Positions 1 through 7,026 of a DNA stretch of 8,246 nt are shown piece after piece. Positions within the stretch are counted from its first letter, which is position 1. Each line of letters starts with the position of its first letter. The notes beneath the pieces are model-generated. The model saw only the letters and a program-made list of their open reading frames with translations, searched no databases and was not told where the DNA came from. This stretch comes from SIG588 sp045591985 (lineage in GTDB: Bacteria; Bacillota; Clostridia; Oscillospirales; Acutalibacteraceae), in the NCBI GenBank assembly GCA_045591985.1, contig JAZNTV010000053.1, positions 1 through 8,246 of the forward strand, written 5' to 3'. A program made the position numbers and the translations under genes.

Positions 1-195
1 GAAGAACTTCAGTTTATGGGACACATCGGGCATTTCCGCTTGGAATTTGTGGCGCATATCGTCCTGTTTCTTTTCGTCGCGCGAAAACACGCGGATCTCA
101 CCGATATCGGTGGAGAGAAAGCGGTTCAGCACGGCCGTACCGAAGGAACCCGTACCGCCCGTGATCAGCAAGGTCTTGTCTTTAAAAAGGCTCAT
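1..195 (-). CDS. CapE/FnlA-family UDP-GlcNAc 4,6-dehydratase/5-epimerase, N-terminal part (cut by window edge)
   Basis: The first 65 residues of an extended short-chain dehydrogenase/reductase are visible; the rest lies left of base 1. The protein opens with FKDKTLLITGGTGSFG. Its glycine-rich NAD(P) loop GGTGSFG is at residues 13-19, followed by the family signature VFSRDEKKQDDMR at about 36-48. This opening is characteristic of CapE/FnlA/WbjB enzymes, which convert UDP-GlcNAc to a 4-keto-6-deoxy intermediate and epimerise C5 on the way to UDP-N-acetyl-L-fucosamine or related sugars (family knowledge). The start at 195 is supported by AGAGGA at 203-208 on the minus strand, 7 bases upstream. 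It follows the polymerase gene by 24 bases and is the last visible gene of the operon. The catalytic residues are outside the window, so the exact reaction is not fixed. CapF/CapG-like partners would be expected further left. The family call is secure. Confidence 0.9.
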   Translation of the reverse strand, partial: MSLFKDKTLLITGGTGSFGTAVLNRFLSTDIGEIRVFSRDEKKQDDMRHKFQAEMPDVSHKLKFF

Positions 196-219
196 TTCCA
201 ATTCCTCTTTTCGTTTATA

Positions 220-1299
220 TTATTGCCAAAAGAATGTATAGGGATAGATATTCAAACTGTCGACCGAACGAATCTTCAACAGATGATAGACCAAGAAAAA
301 CAGTGCCAAACCGATTTTGATCAGTTGTACGTAGCGTTGATTGATCCGCGTGATACGGTGGGTGATCTTGGGGATCAGCAACGGGACAAACGGTAAGAAG
401 TAATAGTTCATACGCATAGTCAGCGGGCTGATGGGAGAGAACATCTGAATAAACAGCACCAACACCAAAATGTTGCGAAGGCCAAGACAATCCGCATCCA
501 TCTTTGATTCATCCGGGGCCAAGAAGGCGTAGATCACAAAGAGGGAAAACAGAATGATCATGGTGGTGCCGCCGGTTTGGGTGATCTCGTTGTAACGGGC
601 GGCGTAATCGGCGCCGAACAACGGTGTGATCAAAAAGTAGAGACGGGCGCTGTTAAAGAAGGTGAAAAGATAGCCGGGAATCAGCCAATACAGGTGCTTA
701 GGACGCAGTTTCATGTGGTACAGCGGATACAGGATGAACAGCACCAAAGCAGAGTTGTGGAACAGCGTGGCGATGCCGGCCAACAGCAGCGCACGCCAAA
801 GATGCCGTTTGCGGGCGGCATAATAGACCGCCGGTGCAAAGGCGATGGCCACCGATTGACGCAACCCCGAAAACAGCATGATAAACACGGGGAAGATCAA
901 AAACAGCGCGATGGCCGTAATGTCGTCCTCCGACTCATGATAATACAAATACCCCAGAGGGAAGACGCAAATGGCGGCGATTACAGCCAAATAGATCTGC
1001 GGCGAGGAGATGAAAAGCCCTAAGGTTTTGGTGAAAACTACAAAACCGATCTCCCAACGGGTGGAAAGGGTGGCGCGTTCCCACGAATAGTCGTCGATTC
1101 GTTCGAACACACGCACATAAGAGGCGGTATCCACGCCGATATCCTCTCGTCGTAACGCCAACAAAACGAAATAGATCACGAAGAACAGGAGAACGGTGTA
1201 ATTCTTTTTGGGAAGAGGGTGTAGAGGGCGATCCTGGCTGAATGAATGAAATAACGCAAACAGCAACGGGGCGCCCATCAGCACATAATATGGAATCAT
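220..1299 (-). CDS. EpsG-family oligosaccharide-unit polymerase (Wzy-like), multi-pass membrane protein
   Basis: This 359-residue, very hydrophobic protein has about ten predicted membrane segments, for example near residues 5-20, 33-50, 85-98, 101-120, 128-145, 168-195 and 275-345. Marks of the EpsG/Wzy type are a basic-acidic loop after the second helix (LRREDIGVDTASY, about 49-61), GLRQSVAIAF at 145-154, HNSAL at 181-185, and a late MRMNYYFLPF at 295-304. EpsG proteins in Gram-positive exopolysaccharide loci are thought to join lipid-linked repeat units outside the membrane. The ATG start at 1299 has AAGGTG (1305-1310) five bases upstream. The gene begins 17 bases after the GT2 stop and ends 24 bases before the CapE-type start. 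Wzy-type sequences diverge fast, so linkage and substrate cannot be predicted. A lipid-linked O-antigen ligase-like role is a less likely alternative. Confidence 0.87.
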   Translation of the reverse strand: MIPYYVLMGAPLLFALFHSFSQDRPLHPLPKKNYTVLLFFVIYFVLLALRREDIGVDTASYVRVFERIDDYSWERATLSTRWEIGFVVFTKTLGLFISSPQIYLAVIAAICVFPLGYLYYHESEDDITAIALFLIFPVFIMLFSGLRQSVAIAFAPAVYYAARKRHLWRALLLAGIATLFHNSALVLFILYPLYHMKLRPKHLYWLIPGYLFTFFNSARLYFLITPLFGADYAARYNEITQTGGTTMIILFSLFVIYAFLAPDESKMDADCLGLRNILVLVLFIQMFSPISPLTMRMNYYFLPFVPLLIPKITHRITRINQRYVQLIKIGLALFFLVYHLLKIRSVDSLNIYPYTFFWQ

Positions 1300-1316
1300 A
1301 TGGTCACCTTTTCGGA

Positions 1317-2270
1317 TTATTTATGAAAACGCAAGCGATGATACAGCGCCTTGATAAGATTACGGCATTTACCGATGAACAACCAGCAGTAGAGATACAG
1401 CACATCTCCCGTGTGCAGTACCTTGGCTTCGCGCCCGATGCGAATGCACACCTTCAGTGAGCGCGGGGAGTTCATGCGCGCATGACGACGTGCATACATA
1501 CGCAGCAACGGCCGCTCTTTGGTGCTGAGTTCGGCAAAGGTGGGGGCGATGGTGTTTGCCAGCGAAAGCGAACTTGTGAGAAGCAGGTCGCGCCGTGTTT
1601 TCGAAGTCTGTGCAGCGTGCAGACGATAGGCAACGTGCTTTTCGCCGTCTTTTACCACCAACCCGTAGTTTGCACAGAAAATGCGATACCACATAAGCGC
1701 ATCCTGGTTGAAACGCAGTTCTTCATCGAACAGACCGCACTCGTCGAAGGCTGTCTTGGGAATCAGCAAGCAACAGGCATCCAGCACGCCGTGCTTCAGA
1801 ATGTGTGCCACCACATCCAAACCGCTGTATACCGTGTTTTCGGCAAAATCAAAGTGCATATCGCGGATGTGTTTTCCGTTTTTATCGATGTAATACCCGC
1901 CGCACATGGCAAGCAGCCGTTCACGGTCTTGAAATTGTGCTAAGTAGGCCACCGAAGTTTCTACCTTTTGCGGTTCATAACGGTCATCGTGTGACAGCCA
2001 GGAAAAATATTCCCCCGTCATATTCTGAATGCCGCAATTCAGCGCCGAGGATACGCCGCCGTTTTCTTTTCGGAAATAGCGGATGCGGTCGCCGTAAGAG
2101 AGGGCGATGGCTTCGGTAGCGCCGTCATCGCGGGAACCGTCGTTGACCACCAAGACCTCCAGATTTGGATAGGTCTGTGCAAGGGCGCTGTCGATCGACT
2201 CCCGTAGATAGTCTGCGCCGTTATAGACAGGGATCACAATGGAAACTTTCGGTGTGAAAACGGTGTTCAT
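1317..2270 (-). CDS. GT2-family glycosyltransferase (GT-A fold)
   Basis: This 317-residue cytosolic glycosyltransferase should transfer a nucleotide-activated sugar onto the lipid-linked repeat unit. The GT-A nucleotide-binding start VSIVIPVYN is at residues 9-17, the VVNDGS motif is at 41-46 and ENGGVSSALN at 69-78. SHDD at 93-96 sits in the metal-binding DxD position, and RFNQDALMW at about 186-194 sits where the catalytic-base acidic pair of GT2 enzymes lies. The C-terminal 100 residues are basic (many Arg/Lys) and contain a hydrophobic stretch near 290-300 (VLYLYCWLFIG), which may bind the membrane surface. The ATG at 2270 is preceded ten bases upstream by AAAGGAG (2281-2287). That site overlaps the TAA stop of the ATP-grasp gene, so the two are probably translationally coupled. 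Donor and acceptor cannot be read from the sequence. It is the only ordinary glycosyltransferase in the window besides the initiating one. Confidence 0.92.
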   Translation of the reverse strand: MNTVFTPKVSIVIPVYNGADYLRESIDSALAQTYPNLEVLVVNDGSRDDGATEAIALSYGDRIRYFRKENGGVSSALNCGIQNMTGEYFSWLSHDDRYEPQKVETSVAYLAQFQDRERLLAMCGGYYIDKNGKHIRDMHFDFAENTVYSGLDVVAHILKHGVLDACCLLIPKTAFDECGLFDEELRFNQDALMWYRIFCANYGLVVKDGEKHVAYRLHAAQTSKTRRDLLLTSSLSLANTIAPTFAELSTKERPLLRMYARRHARMNSPRSLKVCIRIGREAKVLHTGDVLYLYCWLFIGKCRNLIKALYHRLRFHK

Positions 2271-2285
2271 GTGACGGGGTCTCCT

Positions 2286-3185
2286 TTAATGGTTTCTCTC
2301 GGGCAAAATGAATTTTTCGCCCAGTTCAAAATCGAACGAATCGGGGGTGTATTTTACGTAACCGCTGCAGTGGAAGAAGGTGAGTTCACCGAAATAGGTC
2401 TTGCCGTTAATGGAATAGAGATCCACACGTACAGCGGGAAAATCCTTCGAAAGAATGCGGGCGATCTCCAACATCTCCTCGAGGTTTTCGGGGCGTTTTA
2501 CGCCGTCTCCCTGCGGGTAGTTGCCGGTGATGTTCAAATCGTTCCATGCGGTATCGTAAATGTTGCTGCGATGATCCACATAGCGATCGTAGTGGCAGAT
2601 GATGCAATGGACTTCGCCGCTGAAACACATGATCTTGTAGTCGCACAAAGACTCGTCGCGTTGTGTATCGTCCTCCAGCAATTCCTCCACGATGATCACG
2701 GGTTTTTTATCGGTAGTATAGACCCATTCGCGTCCTGCCGAGGTAAAGCTTTGTGCATAGAAATCGCGAAAACGGCGGCGCACCTCTTCCACATGCAAGG
2801 TGCTTTTGTCGGTACAGATCAGATTGGTAGCGGATCCGTTGCTGAGTTTCATCACGAATTTGTCCGGCAGATCGTCTAACACGATTTCTTCGGGGGAATG
2901 AAACACGGCATACAGTTTGGTCAGTGTATGACCGAGACCCTTGGATTCAATGTATTCCCGCACGGTGTATTTGTCGGCACACTGTTGCATTACAGGGTCG
3001 CGGTAATAGAGCTTCATCCACTGCAACTTCTCGGAATATCGCTTCGGGTCTTTCAAATTCAGTTTGCGTCCGAGTTTCATGCGATATTGCCACTGCAGCG
3101 TGGGTTTGTCGGGAATGAAACGCAAAAGACGCAAGATCTGAAAACGCAACTTACGGCTGCGGATGATCTTCTTATAAAAATTCAC
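2286..3185 (-). CDS. TupA-like ATP-grasp family protein (possible polysaccharide amide ligase)
   Basis: This 299-residue protein resembles the TupA-like ATP-grasp family found in polysaccharide loci and named after TupA, needed for the glucuronate/glutamate teichuronopeptide of an alkaliphilic Bacillus. Visible motifs are KLQWMKLYYRDP (about 53-64), DKYTVREYI (71-79), an ATP-binding lysine strand FVMKLSNGS (110-118), IIVEELL (164-170), DYKIMCFSGEVH (182-193), RVDLYSINGKTYFGELTFF (253-271) and a closing W/F-rich region. The last block carries the acidic metal-binding residues expected in ATP-grasp enzymes. The start is GTG at 3185: GGAGG (3193-3197) lies seven bases upstream, and the next in-frame ATG would remove 35 conserved residues. 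It follows ugd by 14 bases, which fits a role on glucuronate. Amide or peptide-like bond formation is inferred from the fold; some relatives are annotated as glycosyltransferases. The family call is firm, the substrate is unknown. Confidence 0.85.
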   Translation of the reverse strand: MNFYKKIIRSRKLRFQILRLLRFIPDKPTLQWQYRMKLGRKLNLKDPKRYSEKLQWMKLYYRDPVMQQCADKYTVREYIESKGLGHTLTKLYAVFHSPEEIVLDDLPDKFVMKLSNGSATNLICTDKSTLHVEEVRRRFRDFYAQSFTSAGREWVYTTDKKPVIIVEELLEDDTQRDESLCDYKIMCFSGEVHCIICHYDRYVDHRSNIYDTAWNDLNITGNYPQGDGVKRPENLEEMLEIARILSKDFPAVRVDLYSINGKTYFGELTFFHCSGYVKYTPDSFDFELGEKFILPERNH

Positions 3186-3199
3186 GTAGACGCCTCCGA

Positions 3200-4387
3200 T
3201 CAGTCACGGAAATACAGGTCACGCGTATACACTTTGTCGAGTACGTCCGCGATATCCTCGTTATAGCGATTGGCCAAGATCACGTCGCTCATGGCCTTGA
3301 ATTCGGCAAGGTCACGAATTACACGACTGTGGAAGAAGTGTTCTTCTTTCAGCGAGGGTTCGTAGACTACCACTTCAATGCCTTTGGCTTTGATGCGCTT
3401 CATTACGCCTTGGATAGCCGAGTGACGGAAATTGTCGCTGTCGGCTTTCATGGTGAGCCGATAGATGCCCACTACCTTCGGGCGACGAGCGATGATCTGA
3501 TCGGCAATGAAATCTTTACGGGTACGGTTGGCATCCACCACCGCGGCAATGATGTTGTTCGGCACATTGTTGTAGTTAGCGAGCAATTGCTTGGTGTCTT
3601 TCGGCAGACAATAACCGCCGTAACCAAACGAAGGATTGTTGTAATGGGCGCCGATACGAGGATCAAGACCGACACCTTCGATAATGGAGCGGGTATCCAA
3701 TCCGCGTACTTCGGCGTAGGTATCCAATTCGTTGAAATAGGCTACACGCAACGCCAAATAGGTGTTGGAGAAGAGTTTTACCGCTTCGGCTTCGGTGGAG
3801 TTCATGATCAGTGTGGGAATGTTTTCATCGGCCGCTCCTTCCGCCAACAAGGCGGTAAAGGTGCGTGCGGCGTCCATCGCTTCGCTGTCTGTTGTGTCGA
3901 GCACACCGGCGATGATACGGCTGGGGTGCAGATTGTCGTACAGCGCACGCCCTTCGCGCAAAAATTCAGGGGAGAACAGGATGTTGCGGCATCCGTATTT
4001 TTCAAAAACGCTTTGGAGATAGCCCACGGGTACGGTGGATTTTACCACCATAGTAGCGCGGGGATTGATGGCAAGTACGGCTTCGATAACCGCTTCCACC
4101 GAGGAGGTATCGAAGAAACTGCGTTCGGTGTCGTAGTTGGTGGGAGTGGAAATAACCACAAAATCCGCATCGGTATACGCTTCGACAGCATCCAGTGTGG
4201 CTTTAAGATTCAGTTCTTTTTCTGCCAGGAACTGCGAAATCTCGGTATCAATAATGGGAGAAAGGCGGTTGTTGATCATATCCACCTTTTCGGGAAGGAT
4301 ATCCAGAGCCACCACCTCGTGATGTTGCGCAAGCAACACTGCGATGGACAGGCCGACATAACCGGTTCCTGCTACTGCGATCTTCAT
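3200..4387 (-). CDS. ugd: UDP-glucose 6-dehydrogenase
   Basis: This enzyme oxidises UDP-glucose twice with NAD+ to UDP-glucuronate, a cytosolic sugar donor for acidic polysaccharides. The 395-residue length fits the bacterial family. The N-terminal Rossmann loop is GTGYVG at 7-12. Catalytic positions known from the streptococcal enzyme are present at the same numbering: Thr118 (KSTVP), Glu141 and Glu145 (SPEFLREG, 139-146), Lys204 and Asn208 (EAVKLFSN), the nucleophile Cys260 and Asp264 (GYGGYCLPKD, 255-264). Dehydrogenases of UDP-GlcNAc or UDP-ManNAc are relatives, but the close residue match favours glucose. The ATG at 4387 overlaps the previous gene's TGA as ATGA, with AAAGGAG at 4398-4404 ten bases upstream. 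This points to coupling with the hydroxyacid dehydrogenase. The following TupA-like gene is a likely consumer of the glucuronate, which is inference. Confidence 0.95.
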   Translation of the reverse strand: MKIAVAGTGYVGLSIAVLLAQHHEVVALDILPEKVDMINNRLSPIIDTEISQFLAEKELNLKATLDAVEAYTDADFVVISTPTNYDTERSFFDTSSVEAVIEAVLAINPRATMVVKSTVPVGYLQSVFEKYGCRNILFSPEFLREGRALYDNLHPSRIIAGVLDTTDSEAMDAARTFTALLAEGAADENIPTLIMNSTEAEAVKLFSNTYLALRVAYFNELDTYAEVRGLDTRSIIEGVGLDPRIGAHYNNPSFGYGGYCLPKDTKQLLANYNNVPNNIIAAVVDANRTRKDFIADQIIARRPKVVGIYRLTMKADSDNFRHSAIQGVMKRIKAKGIEVVVYEPSLKEEHFFHSRVIRDLAEFKAMSDVILANRYNEDIADVLDKVYTRDLYFRD

Positions 4388-5298
4388 ACTTCAATATCTC
4401 CTTTGACATTTGATAAGTTTTTTCGGATCGTCGACCACAGACGTTCGTCGTTGTGTTCGCCGACGAAACTGTTGTGTGGGGTGATGAGCACCCGCTCGTG
4501 ATCCCACAGGGGGCTGTCGGGCGAGAGCGGCTCATCTTCGAACACATCCAACACCGCATACAGCGGACGGGTGTTCAGTATCGTTTCCAACGCGTCGGTA
4601 TTGACGATCGCCCCGCGCGCGATGTTAACAAGTATGGCGTCGTCTTTCAGCAACATCAACTCATCGATGTCGATCAGATGCCGCGTCTCGTCGGTGAGCG
4701 GCACCGTGAGTATCACAACATCGGCTGCAGACAACGTTTCGTGCAACGCAGAAAGCGGCCGTATTGCGGAATAGGCATCGTCGGTGCGTGGAATCAGATC
4801 GACACCGCAGACGGTACAACCGAGTGCGGTAAAGCGCGTGGCACACGCCGTTCCGACATTGCCGCATCCCACGATGCACACCTGCTTTCCGGACAGTTCA
4901 CGCAGACCGCGATGTTTATCCCAACGGTGTGACGCCTGTGCTGTGCGGAAAAATGTCAGTTGCTTATACAGCGCCAGCACGGCTGCCACGGCAAACTCCG
5001 CCATGGGAATGCTGTATACACCCGCGGCATTGTGCAGGGTGATCCCTTGTTCTCGTACGTAGTCGATCGGTACGCGATCAAGCCCGGCGGCGGTCAATTG
5101 AATATAGCGTAACGCGGAAAACCGTGTGATGTCGTGATGTAAAAACAAGCCGTTGGCCACGACCCCTTCAATCTCTTCGGCAGGAAGCGGCAAAGCGTCT
5201 TGTTCGTTTTGTAAAAACCAAACGGTGTGCCCGTCGGCACGCAACGCATCCAACTGCGTCGGTGTGGGGTGGGCGGCACCGGTTATCAGTATATTCAT
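4384..5298 (-). CDS. D-isomer-specific 2-hydroxyacid dehydrogenase
   Basis: This 304-residue NAD(P)-dependent dehydrogenase should interconvert a 2-keto acid and a D-2-hydroxy acid. The cofactor loop is GCGNVG at residues 144-149. The catalytic triad of the family is in place: Arg228 in VNIARGAIVN, Glu256 in LDVFEDEPL and His275 in LITPHNSF. SIPMAEFAV at about 96-104 is the usual conserved helix start before the cofactor domain. The frame is open 17 codons further upstream, but the start at 5298 is chosen because it gives MNILITG, has AAAGGA (5309-5314) ten bases upstream, and forms an ATGA overlap with the aldolase stop. The 3' end also overlaps ugd by ATGA. Sitting between a keto-acid-type aldolase and Ugd, it probably reduces the aldolase product for polysaccharide decoration (inference). 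A housekeeping role as glyoxylate/hydroxypyruvate reductase is an alternative. The substrate is not predictable. Confidence 0.9.
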   Translation of the reverse strand: MNILITGAAHPTPTQLDALRADGHTVWFLQNEQDALPLPAEEIEGVVANGLFLHHDITRFSALRYIQLTAAGLDRVPIDYVREQGITLHNAAGVYSIPMAEFAVAAVLALYKQLTFFRTAQASHRWDKHRGLRELSGKQVCIVGCGNVGTACATRFTALGCTVCGVDLIPRTDDAYSAIRPLSALHETLSAADVVILTVPLTDETRHLIDIDELMLLKDDAILVNIARGAIVNTDALETILNTRPLYAVLDVFEDEPLSPDSPLWDHERVLITPHNSFVGEHNDERLWSTIRKNLSNVKGDIEV

Positions 5299-6155
5299 AT
5301 AGCGGCAATCCTTTGTTCGGTGATCTCCTGCAGAATATGATCCACACAATCGCGCAGGGTCTCGCGGTTCTTTTCGAAAAAGACAGGCGGTTGTGCGGCG
5401 CAGAACAGTTCATATTCACGGATGCTTTGCAGACCGTTTTTAAATAAGATGCGTGCGGCATCTAAACTTTCCACATGATTCATGTCGCAAAAACTGCGCG
5501 AAAGGATGGCACAGGTGGAGCCCAAACGAAAATGCTCGGCAATGATGTATTCTGAATGGAGAACCCCGCGACCGAGCGAGGCGATGCCGCCGAAACCGTA
5601 CGGAACGCCGCGGCGACGGAATTTCTCGCACAGCGTTTCCACCGTACCGTCGGCAAGCAACTCAAACATGAATTTCTTGCCGTATCCCAGGCTTAGATCG
5701 TTCAGGCCGATATGTATTTCGTTGATACCGGGAAGCGCTAAGATCTCATCCATCTCAGCGACTGCCTCGGGTGTTTCGACCAACAGCATCGTGGTGGCAC
5801 GCCCGTTTACGGCTTTCAAAAAGCGTGCCACTTCCGCAGCGGTCTTGAAATACGGCAACATGATAATATCGGCGCCGCTTTTCAAAATGCCTTCGATCTC
5901 CTCTTCGGTGGAAACGTAGTCCGCCGTGGCGTCGTGTACGGGGTTACAGCGTACGAGCAGTTGCGCGCGTGTCAGCACCTGTCGCACGGCCGCGATATCC
6001 TCTAACGTATGCCGACACTGTACCGTATCCATACCGCCTTGGCGAAGTGTTTTGCCGATATATTCCATATCCAAAAAAATGCGGTCTACGCCGGCAGATT
6101 CGGCAATCAAGGCCACTTCGGGTTGATTGGTTATATACATCAGCCGTAATGCCAC
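5295..6155 (-). CDS. HpcH/HpaI aldolase/citrate lyase-family protein
   Basis: This 286-residue TIM-barrel protein belongs to the PEP/pyruvate-type class II aldolase family, whose members join or split pyruvate-like enolates and aldehydes. It keeps the substrate arginine (LLVRCNP, Arg69), the metal ligands Glu127 (LLVETPEA) and Asp153 (IGLNDLS), the strand GADIIMLPYF (94-103) and a glycine-rich YGFGGIASLG (186-195). It departs from HpaI in that DxEH, whose histidine is the proposed base, reads LDMEY here, with Tyr32 replacing His. His49 (CRHT) may or may not compensate. The start is GTG at 6155, because a strong AAGGAGGG (6161-6168) lies five bases upstream; ATG at 6140 would be too far away. 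That site overlaps the stop of the sugar transferase gene, and the 3' end overlaps the dehydrogenase by ATGA. It probably makes a keto acid for the pathway (inference). The subfamily has no reaction I can assign. Confidence 0.87.
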   Translation of the reverse strand: MALRLMYITNQPEVALIAESAGVDRIFLDMEYIGKTLRQGGMDTVQCRHTLEDIAAVRQVLTRAQLLVRCNPVHDATADYVSTEEEIEGILKSGADIIMLPYFKTAAEVARFLKAVNGRATTMLLVETPEAVAEMDEILALPGINEIHIGLNDLSLGYGKKFMFELLADGTVETLCEKFRRRGVPYGFGGIASLGRGVLHSEYIIAEHFRLGSTCAILSRSFCDMNHVESLDAARILFKNGLQSIREYELFCAAQPPVFFEKNRETLRDCVDHILQEITEQRIAAI

Positions 6156-6168
6156 GAAGATCCCTCCT

Positions 6169-6807
6169 TTATTTTGTTACGGTCTCCTCCTCGGGAGTGG
6201 GGGCGGCAACTACCGTAGCACCGACGTTTTCGTTGTCGGCGTTTTTGAAAACTTTGTAGAAGGTGTTGAAGAAGATGCGACAATCCAAACCGAAGGAGAG
6301 GTTGTCCACATACCAGTTGTTGAGTTCGATACGGTGATTCCATTCCACCGCCTTGCGACCGTTGATCTGGGCCCAACCGGTGATGCCGGGACGCACCGAA
6401 AACATACGCTTTTGTTCCTCCGTGTATTGTTCGTACGGCCACGGATGATAGGTGAGGGGCGGACGCGGGCCGATAAAACTCATATCACCGCGCAGAATGT
6501 TGATGACCTGCGGCAGTTCATCGGCGCTGGAGGCACGCAAGAAGCGGCCGACGCGGGTGACACGGGCGTCGCCTTTTTCGGAGTATACGCCGCTACCCGT
6601 TTTTTCTGCCCCCACGCACATGGAGCGGAATTTGTAAATGTGGAATACGCGGCCGTCTTTTCCGATGCGTTCCTGCTTAAAGATGACAGGCCCTTTGGAA
6701 TCCAACTTTACCAACAGCGCCAGCACCAACATCGGAAGTCCCAACAGGAGCAAAATGAACACCGAGAGCAGGATATCCAAGGCTCGTTTGCCAAAGCTCG
6801 CATACAT
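6169..6807 (-). CDS. Monotopic phosphoglycosyl transferase (initiating sugar transferase, PglC/WcaJ superfamily)
   Basis: This 212-residue enzyme should transfer a sugar-1-phosphate from a UDP-sugar to undecaprenyl phosphate at the inner membrane face, the first step of repeat-unit assembly. One hydrophobic re-entrant helix (about 9-34, with a proline at 25) precedes the catalytic domain, as in short PglC-like members; the extra N-terminal domains of WcaJ/WbaP are absent. Diagnostic motifs are FKQERIG (43-49), YKFRSM (58-63), the catalytic Asp96-Glu97 in SSADELPQ, SFIGPRP (110-116) and RPGITGWAQINGR (139-151). The C-terminus is FFNTFYKVF followed by a low-complexity TPEEETVTK tail. It is the first gene of the minus-strand operon, about 45 bases from the predicted transcription start. 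The ribosome binding site is weak (AAGAAAG, about 6821-6827). The sugar could be glucose, galactose or an acetamido sugar; the sequence alone does not decide. Confidence 0.95.
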   Translation of the reverse strand: MYASFGKRALDILLSVFILLLLGLPMLVLALLVKLDSKGPVIFKQERIGKDGRVFHIYKFRSMCVGAEKTGSGVYSEKGDARVTRVGRFLRASSADELPQVINILRGDMSFIGPRPPLTYHPWPYEQYTEEQKRMFSVRPGITGWAQINGRKAVEWNHRIELNNWYVDNLSFGLDCRIFFNTFYKVFKNADNENVGATVVAAPTPEEETVTK

Positions 6808-6858
6808 ATGTACAACACTACTTTCTTCTATATTATCTCTATGTTATCCTATTTATAC

Positions 6859-6887
6859 ATTCTATCAAATAAGGGCTGAAAAGTCAA
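6859..6887 (-). promoter_or_regulatory. Predicted sigma-A promoter of the polysaccharide operon (extended -10)
   Basis: Read on the minus strand, TTGACT (6882-6887) is followed after exactly 17 bases by TAGAAT (6859-6864). A TGA directly before the hexamer gives an extended -10. Transcription would begin near 6852, leaving about 45 untranslated bases before the sugar transferase ATG. It is the only good promoter-like site seen ahead of the eight-gene minus-strand operon. It was found by eye and not tested. Confidence 0.75.
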
Positions 6888-6963
6888 ACGATAAATCGCT
6901 TTTTGTAGGAAGGTACGAAAAAACACCGAAATCCTTGTGGAATATGTGCGGACATGGGCTTGC

Positions 6964-6992
6964 TTGACTTTGAGATGAAGTTATGCTATGCT
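6964..6992 (+). promoter_or_regulatory. Predicted sigma-A promoter of the PHP phosphatase gene (extended -10)
   Basis: TTGACT at 6964-6969 is separated by 17 bases from TATGCT at 6987-6992. TGC directly before it makes an extended -10. The start of transcription would fall near 6999, giving a 28-base leader containing the ribosome binding site. The -35 hexamer is identical to that of the divergent operon promoter and lies about 77 bases from it. Confidence 0.75.
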
Positions 6993-7010
6993 GTATGGGA
7001 GAAAATGATG

Positions 7011-7018
7011 AAAGGGTG
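7011..7018 (+). promoter_or_regulatory. Ribosome binding site that fixes the TTG start of the PHP phosphatase
   Basis: AAAGGGTG lies eight bases before TTG at 7027. An in-frame stop (TGA, 7009-7011) rules out any start further upstream, and no ATG or GTG exists in frame between them. A later start would lose the metal-binding HSH motif. Confidence 0.75.
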
Positions 7019-7026
7019 AAACGGGG

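Noticed and set aside
3329..4501. A 390-codon open frame on the plus strand opposite ugd
   Set aside because: It is fully antisense to a well-conserved enzyme, its translation has no recognisable domain, and its composition follows from the codon bias of the opposite strand.
5299..5349. Seventeen extra in-frame codons ahead of the hydroxyacid dehydrogenase
   Set aside because: They overlap the aldolase gene and do not resemble the family's N-terminus. The ATGA start at 5298 has a properly spaced AAAGGA.
6127..6879. A 250-codon open frame on the plus strand opposite the sugar transferase
   Set aside because: It mirrors the conserved phosphoglycosyl transferase, shows no family motif, and runs through the operon promoter region.
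6889..6898. Small palindrome CGAT-AA-ATCG beside the operon -35 element
   Set aside because: Four-base arms are too short to support a regulator site.
6900..6922. Imperfect dyad TTTTTGTA / TACGAAAAA between the divergent promoters, as a possible operator
   Set aside because: The arms are short, A/T-rich and offset by one base. Such a match is expected by chance without conservation data.
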